Assembly (NCBI GenBank): GCA_040387755.1
Contig: JAZKDB010000002.1
Coordinates: 496,001 to 560,000 of the forward strand
DNA: 64,000 nucleotides
Direction of reading: 5' to 3'
From: Rurimicrobium sp040387755
GTDB lineage: Bacteria; Bacteroidota; Bacteroidia; Chitinophagales; Chitinophagaceae
Shown here: in pieces, positions 8,477 to 15,764 of the stretch
Layout: each line of letters begins with the position of its first letter
Position numbering within the stretch: the first letter of the stretch is position 1
Made by a program: the position numbers and the translations under genes
Notes under the pieces: generated by a model
Database searches by the model: none
Told to the model about the DNA's origin: nothing
The model's input: the letters and a program-made list of their open reading frames with translations, nothing else

Positions 8477-11434
8477 ATGAAGCGACTATTTTTTCTTTTT
8501 GGCTTATCTGCAATATCATTTGGCACTTTTGCTCAGCAGAATGTTCAACATCAGCATACAGGAAATAAGTATGGTGTGACCGTTTTTGCTAACAGTCATA
8601 ACCTGCGTCCGGCAAAGCGTGCAGATATCGGATTAAACACCAAACTTGCCGCCAAGTTTCCAGGCTGGTATATTGCTACAGACCCCTGGACAGGTGGTTT
8701 TAAAGATCTAAACGGTAGCCCGATAGTGGTTTCCGGGAAAACGTTATCCGAAAAAGCAAATAACCTGATGACGAATCAATTATCTGTTGCTGGCATCAAA
8801 GCCGGAGAATGGAAATTAGATCATCAATTTACCAACAGTAAAGGTTATACCTTTTTGTACTTCTACCAATCAGTTGACGGCAAAAAAGTAGCATTTTCAA
8901 AAATGCATTTCCGTTTTACACCAGATGGTAAAATAGCTCGTATTAATATGAAGAGTTATGGAAGCCCTGATGCTTCATTGACTCCTGTTATTAGCGAAGC
9001 TAAAGCATTGGATATAGCTACTCAGGAATTGGATGGAGCTATCGTTACTGCTAAATCTATTGAAACTGATATGGAATGGTTCCCGATTCCTACTCCCAAC
9101 GGATTTATTTTGCACCCTGCATATAAATTTCTGGTTGAAGGTAAAGTGCAGGAATCAAGTAGCATACCCTTAAATATGTTTGGTTTTGTAGACGCAATAG
9201 ACGGCACATTACTTTATCGTGACAACGAAACCAAAGATGCCACTGATATAAAAATCGTAGGTAGCATCTACACAGACGGATTTCTGAATCCAACAAAAAT
9301 AGTTGGTCTACCTTATGTAACAGCTAAAATTGGTACTTCGACCACTTTATTGGCTGATGATACTGGGTTTATTACAACTAGTGCTTTTACTCTACCCACT
9401 ACAGCTACCATTAGCCTTGAAGGCCCCTGGTCGAAAGTAAGGTCTGTCCCTGATGCCAATGCAACGCCTTCTTTTTCAAAGTCGATTACAGCATTAGGTA
9501 CATCAGATTCTTTTAAAACATCCAGCAAATCAAGCAGCAGACACATTAACGCATACTACCATGTCAATACAGTACATGATTTTATGAAGAGCCTTTATGG
9601 TACTTCTTTTACAGGAATGGACTATTCGCTAAATACCAATGTTGATGCATCAGGTACTTGTAATGCCTTCTATACTTCTGCAGGCAGCAGCTCTATTAAT
9701 TTTTACCCTGCAGGTGGCGGTTGCGTCTCTTTTGCAGAGATAAGAGACGTTGTGTACCATGAGTATGGCCATGCTATTGTCAGTAAAATGTATAGCGGAG
9801 GAATGAAAAATGGCGCGCTAAACGAAGGACAGGCTGATATTTGGGGTATGTCTATTACCAAAAATGCAATATTGGCTCAAGGTTCTAATGGTACTGCATC
9901 AAGCTATATCAGAAGATATGATGTTGACCCTAAAGTTTACCCAATGGATTTGGTAGGTGAAGTACATGCCGACGGCGAAATCATAGCAGGAGCATGGTGG
10001 GATTATGGAATAAATGTGGGAAGTACAGATTCTATGGCAAAACTATTTGCAGATTGCTTGCTTAACGACAAACCTGATGGTGCCAACGGTACCGAAGGAG
10101 AGGTCTATTTTGAAATGTTGATGTCTGCCTTAATGAATGATGATAATGATGCCATACTTTCTAACGGTACTCCTCACTTTAGCGAAATAGTTAGCGCTTT
10201 TGCAAAACACGGAATTTATTTGTTGCAGGATATTGAAATTGGCCACAACGAACTGGCTCATCAGGCAGCAGGAAAGCCAATTGATGTAACAGCCAACTTA
10301 ACAATTTCCAATCCTTATTTCTTCCAAAACCTTAATCTGGTTTATCGCGTACGTGGTGCAGCTTGGGATACACTTAAAATGGTAGATGCAGGTGGATTCA
10401 GCTTTAATGCTCAGATTCCTGCACAACCAGAAGGTATTATTATCGACTATTATTTTTCTGCACAAGACTTATTGGATAATGAAGGCATTTTTGCTCCTGC
10501 AAATTACTTCCCAAGTGTAATTTTGCCCGAAAACAAAGTAACCTTGCCTTATCAGTTTGCAGTAGGAGTATCAAAAATGAGAATGGTTGACTTCGAAAGC
10601 ACATTGGATCCTGACTGGCAAATTGGTGTAAGTACCGTAGATGCGGCTACTGCCGGCAAATGGGTACAGGCTGTGCCAATTGCCACATTTAGTGGAAGCC
10701 TTATTGTTCAGACAGGGAACGACCATACCACTACCAGTGGAAAATGTTTGGTTACCGGAAATATTACAGGCACCGCCACTACTCAAAGTGTAAAAAATGG
10801 CTTGACCAGTGTTCGTACTCCATTTTATGACCTGACAGGATATACCAATCCTATAGTAGAATATTACCGCTGGTACAGCAACGACAGAGGCTATTTCCCC
10901 AAGAAAGAGATTTGGAAAGTGCAAATGTCTGCAGGTAGCGAAATATTCACCAAAGACGTTGAAAACACCAATCAATCAGACCATCAGTGGCGCAGAAAAA
11001 TATTTAAACCTCTTGACTTAATCAGTACTGCCAAGCAAATGCAATTGCGCTTTCTGGCTACCGAAACACCAACAGTCATAGCAGGTGCAGGCTCTTTCAA
11101 TGGTCTTGTAGAAGCAGGAGTTGACGACTTGGTTATTTATGAAGGTAAAGAAGGTGTTGTCAGTAGCATTGCCGAAATGAAACAAGAATTGGCAAAAATA
11201 TACCCCAACCCGGCAATTGACGTGTTGAATGTCATTTTGCCATCAGCAAACTTTGAAAATATCAGCATAGCATTTTACGACATTGCCGGAAAATTAATCA
11301 GCACGGTACCTGTTACTAAAGGTGCTGCTAAATACAGCATTGATACAAAAGCTATGACATCCGGACAATATTTGTTGGTGATACAAATGGATAAAACAAT
11401 CCAAACACATAAAGTAACGATTGTTGCTGAGTAA
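8477..11434 (+). CDS. Secreted zinc metallopeptidase (M36/fungalysin-like) with T9SS type A sorting domain
   Basis: The 985-residue protein has a signal peptide (cleavage after FGTFAQ, about residue 20) and a propeptide of FTP/PepSY type with an ALDIATQEL phrase. The peptidase domain contains HEYGH (His428, Glu429, His432) and a downstream NEGQADIWG that supplies the third ligand, probably Glu450. The preceding YYHVNTVHDFM phrase matches the fungalysin/M36 pattern. A beta-sandwich region follows, and the last 80 residues (IYPNPAIDVLNV, then FYDIAGKLI and GQYLLVI) form the Por secretion C-terminal (type A) sorting domain. It would be secreted by the T9SS as a zymogen and degrade extracellular protein. 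It is monocistronic and is followed by a strong terminator. Confidence 0.9.
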   Translation: MKRLFFLFGLSAISFGTFAQQNVQHQHTGNKYGVTVFANSHNLRPAKRADIGLNTKLAAKFPGWYIATDPWTGGFKDLNGSPIVVSGKTLSEKANNLMTNQLSVAGIKAGEWKLDHQFTNSKGYTFLYFYQSVDGKKVAFSKMHFRFTPDGKIARINMKSYGSPDASLTPVISEAKALDIATQELDGAIVTAKSIETDMEWFPIPTPNGFILHPAYKFLVEGKVQESSSIPLNMFGFVDAIDGTLLYRDNETKDATDIKIVGSIYTDGFLNPTKIVGLPYVTAKIGTSTTLLADDTGFITTSAFTLPTTATISLEGPWSKVRSVPDANATPSFSKSITALGTSDSFKTSSKSSSRHINAYYHVNTVHDFMKSLYGTSFTGMDYSLNTNVDASGTCNAFYTSAGSSSINFYPAGGGCVSFAEIRDVVYHEYGHAIVSKMYSGGMKNGALNEGQADIWGMSITKNAILAQGSNGTASSYIRRYDVDPKVYPMDLVGEVHADGEIIAGAWWDYGINVGSTDSMAKLFADCLLNDKPDGANGTEGEVYFEMLMSALMNDDNDAILSNGTPHFSEIVSAFAKHGIYLLQDIEIGHNELAHQAAGKPIDVTANLTISNPYFFQNLNLVYRVRGAAWDTLKMVDAGGFSFNAQIPAQPEGIIIDYYFSAQDLLDNEGIFAPANYFPSVILPENKVTLPYQFAVGVSKMRMVDFESTLDPDWQIGVSTVDAATAGKWVQAVPIATFSGSLIVQTGNDHTTTSGKCLVTGNITGTATTQSVKNGLTSVRTPFYDLTGYTNPIVEYYRWYSNDRGYFPKKEIWKVQMSAGSEIFTKDVENTNQSDHQWRRKIFKPLDLISTAKQMQLRFLATETPTVIAGAGSFNGLVEAGVDDLVIYEGKEGVVSSIAEMKQELAKIYPNPAIDVLNVILPSANFENISIAFYDIAGKLISTVPVTKGAAKYSIDTKAMTSGQYLLVIQMDKTIQTHKVTIVAE

Positions 11435-11461
11435 ATAAATCAGTATTTCAAATCCCCCCAC

Positions 11462-11496
11462 AAGCCTGCTTCAATAAAAAAAGAAGCAGGCTTTTT
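11462..11496 (+). terminator. Rho-independent terminator after the metallopeptidase
   Basis: The arms AAGCCTGCTTC (11462-11472) and GAAGCAGGCTT (11483-11493) form a perfect 11-bp stem with a 10-nt A-rich loop, followed by a T run. Confidence 0.9.
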
Positions 11497-11579
11497 CATT
11501 TCAAGAGCTTAACAAACAAGCCCTCATCCACAGTATCAATATTTTATTGAAAAAAATGTTTGGAATTTTTGCAACAAAA

Positions 11580-11610
11580 TTTGGCAAATTGAAAAGTTAT
11601 TTTACCTTTG
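11580..11610 (+). promoter_or_regulatory. Bacteroidota promoter for the tRNA genes
   Basis: A -7 box TACCTTTG at 11603-11610 exactly matches TAnnTTTG. A TTTG element at 11580-11583 lies 19 nt upstream, the spacing expected of the -33 element. It sits 47 bp before tRNA-Gly. Confidence 0.7.
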
Positions 11611-11657
11611 CAATCCCAAACAACGGGAAAACAAAAGTTCTTTTAGAGTAAACAAAT

Positions 11658-11730
11658 GCGAAAGTAGCTCAGTTGGTAGAGCACAACCTTGCCAAGGTTG
11701 GGGTCGCGGGTTCGAGTCTCGTCTTTCGCT
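11658..11730 (+). tRNA. tRNA-Gly (GCC)
   Basis: This is a 73-nt cloverleaf. The acceptor arms GCGAAAG/CTTTCGC pair perfectly. The anticodon stem CAACC/GGTTG encloses the loop TTGCCAA with anticodon GCC, and the T arm contains GGTTCGAGT. CCA is not encoded. Confidence 0.96.
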
Positions 11731-11823
11731 CTAAAACAAAAGTTCCAAACCGCTTTCGGTTTGGATTTTTTGTTTGATTACATTCTCAATAATTGTTTTA
11801 CATTTATTGACGAATACACCTCC

Positions 11824-11909
11824 GCCCTGGTGGTGAAATTGGTAGACACGCAGGACTTAAAATCCTGTTTGCAGCAATGCAAGTGCGGGTTCAAGTCCCG
11901 CCTGGGGCA
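11824..11909 (+). tRNA. tRNA-Leu (TAA)
   Basis: This 86-nt gene has a long variable arm, as expected for a class II tRNA. The acceptor arms GCCCTGG/CTGGGGC pair with two G-U wobbles. The anticodon stem CAGGA/TCCTG encloses CTTAAAA with anticodon TAA, and the T arm contains GGTTCAAGTCCC. It lies 93 bp after tRNA-Gly and is probably on the same transcript. Confidence 0.96.
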
Positions 11910-11931
11910 CTGACGGGAGAAAATCCCTAAT

Positions 11932-11967
11932 AAAAGCGGTTTCTTGAGATTCAAGAAACCGCTTTTT
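11932..11967 (+). terminator. Terminator after the tRNA pair
   Basis: A perfect 16-bp stem, AAAAGCGGTTTCTTGA (11932-11947) against its complement at 11951-11966, has a 3-nt loop and ends in a T run. Confidence 0.93.
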
Positions 11968-12299
11968 CATTTAATATCAATTATTTACGGTAAAAAACAT
12001 ACTAAGTTTAAGTGGTTCAGTAGAAATTCACGAAAAACCTTAAAATCTAAAGTAATGAGGATAAAGCCATCATTTTAGTCAAACTACTCATTGTACAATA
12101 AGTCCTTTTTCATTTCAAATCAATAGATTAACTCTTAGGGTTCGTTACAAATTCCGTTAGGGGTATTTGATGCAACTCAATTACTATCTACAATAAGGAA
12201 TTTCGAACCGCTATGTCTTTCATTTATCAAATATTGTTACATTTAACGCTTTGCGTACATAGCAACTAGCTAATTATTATTTACTTTCTATCTAGCATA
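11968..12299. other. AT-rich non-coding stretch
   Basis: No convincing gene or RNA is visible in these 332 bp. The only motif noted is TACATTTA (about 12238-12245), a one-mismatch TAnnTTTG box that could serve the gene at 12300. Confidence 0.5.
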
Positions 12300-13139
12300 A
12301 TGTTTTGGAATAAAATCAAATACTCGAAAATGATAAATAAAGCGATTTGCCATGCTGTAATGCTTAAACAGCATTCATTTGATACATTGAACTTTGTAAA
12401 GGGCACAAAGAATAATAATCTTGAAATATTTTTATTGATCATGTTAGATCGACTACACAATAGTTCCAAATCTTTAGAGCTTTTGTTGAATCAATATTCT
12501 AAACACCCAACTCATGAATTTGCAATTGGGATAATATTACGCAGTGCTCTATTGGATACTATAATTTCAATTAATCTTTTTAATATCCTTGAAGAAAATA
12601 AAGAGCACCCTGAGAAAGAGTTGAAAAACATGTTAGAGGAAGCTGCAGAGAAATACTTAGGAGATGGTTTTGACAAAATAATAAACAACCTTGAACGTGA
12701 CCTAAACAATGGTTTTTTTGCTGCTGAAGAGCTAAGTGATACTTATAATAACTTAGTTAGACAGTATCCAACCTTTTTTAAAGAGTATAATTATGACGGT
12801 AGCAAACCAACGGTAAAGCATAAAAACATACAACAAAAAAAGCTTTACGAAACTATTGCAAATTCAGCAACTCTGAAAAATCTTTCTGACATTGTTAATA
12901 AATATGAGTTCTTCTCAAAGTATGACCACTTTACTTTAATTCATTATCAAATGATCCGTCAATCCAAAGAAGATAGAGAAAAACGGATTGTAGAATCCTT
13001 TGAGCATCTAATCTTTCATTCAATACTTTTACATAATTTAATCAAAGAAGTTTACCCAGAAGATTTTTTTGTTAAACAACATAGTTTGATAGGAAAATAT
13101 TGCGAAGAAAAAATTATAAATGAAAGGATAAAGAGTTAA
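12300..13139 (+). CDS. Orphan alpha-helical protein of unknown function
   Basis: This is a 279-residue soluble, almost entirely helical protein, rich in Lys, Asn, Ile and Glu, with no signal peptide. I do not recognise the family with confidence. The pattern of a helical pair holding ILRSALLDTIISINLF (about residues 78-93) and a later KYDHFTLIHYQMIR recalls DUF5677-like proteins, a group of unknown function; this is a loose resemblance. It uses AT-rich codons and is flanked by about 330 and 290 bp of non-coding DNA next to a tRNA pair, a setting typical of acquired genes. Two further ATG codons (MINKAICH at residue 11 and MLKQHSF at 21) are possible starts. No integrase or attachment repeat was found. 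Confidence 0.65.
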   Translation: MFWNKIKYSKMINKAICHAVMLKQHSFDTLNFVKGTKNNNLEIFLLIMLDRLHNSSKSLELLLNQYSKHPTHEFAIGIILRSALLDTIISINLFNILEENKEHPEKELKNMLEEAAEKYLGDGFDKIINNLERDLNNGFFAAEELSDTYNNLVRQYPTFFKEYNYDGSKPTVKHKNIQQKKLYETIANSATLKNLSDIVNKYEFFSKYDHFTLIHYQMIRQSKEDREKRIVESFEHLIFHSILLHNLIKEVYPEDFFVKQHSLIGKYCEEKIINERIKS

Positions 13140-13294
13140 AGACGCTTGATCCAATGTATTAAACAGCTTTGGCGGAAATCTTAAATCTTCTACAAGTCGA
13201 TTTGAGAATTGTCATATTAGGAATAACGTTTTAAGAAGCTTCAAGCAGTTTACTCAGCTCTAAAAGTTCGTTCAGCGTAACCTCAGGGGCACAA

Positions 13295-13326
13295 CAAAAA
13301 AACCGCTGAATTCAGCGGTTTTTTTG
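13295..13326. terminator. Palindromic terminator
   Basis: AACCGCTGAA (13301-13310) pairs perfectly with TTCAGCGGTT (13311-13320). It is preceded by an A run and followed by a T run, so it could stop transcription in both directions. It lies between the orphan gene and tgt. Confidence 0.85.
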
Positions 13327-13426
13327 TGCTTATACTTCATTCTGTATTTAAGTCTTATCATTTTCTTTTCAATTTACTGGTCTTTTTATCCTTTCCTGAA
13401 AGTACCTTTACCGCCACAAGTACATT

Positions 13427-14557
13427 ATGGATTTTAAATTACAAGCCAAAGACCCTCACTCACAAGCCAGAGCCGGAGAAATAACTACTGCACACGGCAC
13501 TATTCAAACGCCTATTTTTATGCCGGTGGGCACTGTAGGCTCTGTAAAAGCGGTTCCTCAAATACAGCTAAAAGAAGAAGTAAAAGCACAAATTATATTA
13601 GGCAATACCTACCACCTTTATTTAAGGCCAGGAACAGAAATTCTGGAACAGGCAGGCGGATTACATCGTTTTATGGGCTGGGATAAGCCTATCCTTACAG
13701 ACAGTGGAGGATATCAGGTATTTTCATTGTCGGGCAACAGAAAGCTAACAGAAGAAGGTGCATTGTTCCAATCCCATATAGACGGCTCACGCCATTTGTT
13801 TTCTTCTGAAAGCGTGATGGATATCCAACGTAAAATCGGTGCCGACATCATCATGGCTTTCGACGAATGCCCGCCCTACCCTTCGGATTATGCCTATGCC
13901 AAAAAATCCATGGAACTGACACATCGTTGGTTGGCCAGATGTGTCAAACGTATGGCGGAAACAGAATGTCCCTATGGTTATGAACAATCTTTATTCCCCA
14001 TTATTCAAGGCAGTACTTTTAAGGATTTAAGACAAATTTCATCAGAGTTTGTGGCCTCTATGGAATGTGACGGAAATGCAATAGGCGGATTATCTGTAGG
14101 CGAGCCGGAAGATATGATGTATGAAATGTGTGGACTTTGTTGCGACGCCATGCCACAGGACAAACCAAGGTATTTAATGGGTGTTGGTACGCCCTGGAAC
14201 ATCCTTGAATGTATAGCTCTGGGTGTAGACATGTTTGATTGCGTGATGCCCACCCGCAACGGAAGAAACGGAATGCTCTTTACTACCAAAGGGGTTATCA
14301 ATATTAAAAACAAGAAATGGGAGAATGACTTCTCTCCTATTGATGATGGATTGGATTGCCACAGCAGTAATTTTTACAGCAAAGCCTATTTAAGACATCT
14401 GTTTGTTGCCAACGAACTGCTGGCACTCAATATTGCCAGCATACAAAATCTCAGCTTTTATCTACATTTGGTAGCGCAGGCAAGGATGCATATTCAGGAA
14501 GGTGATTTTAAATCCTGGAAAGAAAATATTATCCCCCAACTCAAACAAAGATTATAG
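13427..14557 (+). CDS. tgt: tRNA-guanine (queuine) transglycosylase
   Basis: The 376-residue protein exchanges guanine-34 of GUN-anticodon tRNAs for the queuosine precursor. Family landmarks are GTVGSVKAVP, LGNTYHLYLRPG, the catalytic-site phrase LTDSGGYQVFSL, AIGGLSVGEP, RYLMGVGTP and DMFDCVMPTRNGRNG with its catalytic Asp. The usual C-terminal zinc site is mostly lost: at positions where well-studied enzymes have Cys, Cys, Cys and His, this protein has Leu309, Cys311, Ser314 and Gln340. The flanking phrases YSKAYLRHLF and NLSFY are otherwise well aligned. A weak promoter box TACCTTTA lies at 13403-13410. The LptF/G-type gene follows 11 bp later. Confidence 0.96.
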   Translation: MDFKLQAKDPHSQARAGEITTAHGTIQTPIFMPVGTVGSVKAVPQIQLKEEVKAQIILGNTYHLYLRPGTEILEQAGGLHRFMGWDKPILTDSGGYQVFSLSGNRKLTEEGALFQSHIDGSRHLFSSESVMDIQRKIGADIIMAFDECPPYPSDYAYAKKSMELTHRWLARCVKRMAETECPYGYEQSLFPIIQGSTFKDLRQISSEFVASMECDGNAIGGLSVGEPEDMMYEMCGLCCDAMPQDKPRYLMGVGTPWNILECIALGVDMFDCVMPTRNGRNGMLFTTKGVINIKNKKWENDFSPIDDGLDCHSSNFYSKAYLRHLFVANELLALNIASIQNLSFYLHLVAQARMHIQEGDFKSWKENIIPQLKQRL

Positions 14558-14568
14558 ACTAGGTCGCG

Positions 14569-15645
14569 ATGATCAAAAAACTGGACTGGTACCTTATTAA
14601 GAAATTTGTCGGAACATTCGTGTACGCCTTACTGATTATGGCCGTAATAGCCAGTGTTATAGACTATTCCGAAAAGGTAAAGGACTTTGTAAAACATAAA
14701 CCAACCACGATGGATGTGATTGGCTATTACCAGAATTTCATCCCACATATTATTGCTCTTCTTTTCGCACTGTTCATTTTCATTGCTACTATTTTCTTTA
14801 CATCAAAACTGGCCTACAAGTCCGAGATTATTGCTTTTTTAGCAACAGGCGCATCGTTCAACAGATTTTTAAGACCCTATTTTATTGGAGGGGGATTTCT
14901 TTGTACTCTGTTTCTGATTGCCAATCATTGGCTCATTCCAAAAGCCAATAAAAACCGCATTGATTTTGAAAACAAATTTGTCCACGAAAAGGTTGCCTAC
15001 TCCGACCATAATGTACATCTCCGACTATCGCCCAATCTGTATGTGTATGTGCAGAACTATGACTACAACGCCAACTCAGGATACCGTTTTTCGTCTGAAA
15101 AAGTAAATGGCATTTTGCTATTGGAAAAGACCACGGCCGAAAGGATTACCTACGATAGTGTCAAAAAACTATGGACGCTCTATAATGTTGTTGTCCGTAA
15201 AAACGATGGCTTGAAAGAAGACCTTAAATTATTACCGGAACTGACCGTAGCCTATCCTTTTATACCCAAAGACCTCTACGAAGATGATGCGGTAAAGGAA
15301 ACACTGACAACACCCGAATTAAACAAATTTATAGCAAGGGAAAAGCTTCGGGGAAGAGAAAGCCTCAATGTTTATTATATCGAAAAATACAGACGTACAG
15401 CACAGCCTGCCGCTGGTTTTATCCTGGTCATTATCGGAGCCTGCATCGCCAGCAAAAAAGTGCGTGGAGGAAGCGGATTACACCTTGCCATTGGCATTTT
15501 GGTCAGCGCAATATATATGCTATTACTTCAATTGTCGCAAACATTTTCTATCAAAGCAGAGCTCAATCCTTTAATTGCCGTATGGATACCCAATTTCATT
15601 TTTGGCATTATTGCTTATATCTTATACCGCAAACAAGTGACCTAA
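14569..15645 (+). CDS. LptF/LptG-family lipopolysaccharide export permease
   Basis: This 358-residue inner-membrane protein has the YjgP/YjgQ layout: three N-terminal membrane helices (about residues 12-125), a periplasmic beta-jellyroll-like domain (about 130-265) and three C-terminal helices. The opening KKLDWYLIKKFVGTF and SEIIAFLATGASFNRFLRPY are typical. It would work with LptB in extracting LPS from the inner membrane. F and G cannot be told apart reliably in Bacteroidota, so no symbol is given. It follows tgt by 11 bp, a common Bacteroidota pairing, and is probably co-transcribed. Confidence 0.9.
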   Translation: MIKKLDWYLIKKFVGTFVYALLIMAVIASVIDYSEKVKDFVKHKPTTMDVIGYYQNFIPHIIALLFALFIFIATIFFTSKLAYKSEIIAFLATGASFNRFLRPYFIGGGFLCTLFLIANHWLIPKANKNRIDFENKFVHEKVAYSDHNVHLRLSPNLYVYVQNYDYNANSGYRFSSEKVNGILLLEKTTAERITYDSVKKLWTLYNVVVRKNDGLKEDLKLLPELTVAYPFIPKDLYEDDAVKETLTTPELNKFIAREKLRGRESLNVYYIEKYRRTAQPAAGFILVIIGACIASKKVRGGSGLHLAIGILVSAIYMLLLQLSQTFSIKAELNPLIAVWIPNFIFGIIAYILYRKQVT

Positions 15646-15752
15646 GTCATTATAGAAAGTCTACATTCTAAATAAACGCATTCATCATTTTTATTGATGA
15701 AACAAGAGCAAAAATCCGGCATTTATCCTTCATTAAAATCGCTCAATTGAAT

Positions 15753-15760
15753 TAGTTTTG
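15753..15760 (+). promoter_or_regulatory. TAnnTTTG box directly before uvrA
   Basis: TAGTTTTG is an exact consensus match. It ends only 4 nt before the uvrA ATG at 15765, so transcription from it would start at or just inside the start codon. Confidence 0.55.
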
Positions 15761-15764
15761 TAGC

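Noticed and set aside
11824..13139. Integrative element inserted in tRNA-Leu
   Set aside because: The tRNA is intact, but no integrase and no second copy of its 3' end were found before tgt.
13231..13311. A 25-codon minus-strand frame ending PEVTLNELLELSKLLEAS before a TAA, which could be the tail of a lost gene
   Set aside because: It is too short, is cut off by a stop in the terminator palindrome, and has no start or related sequence nearby; chance cannot be excluded.
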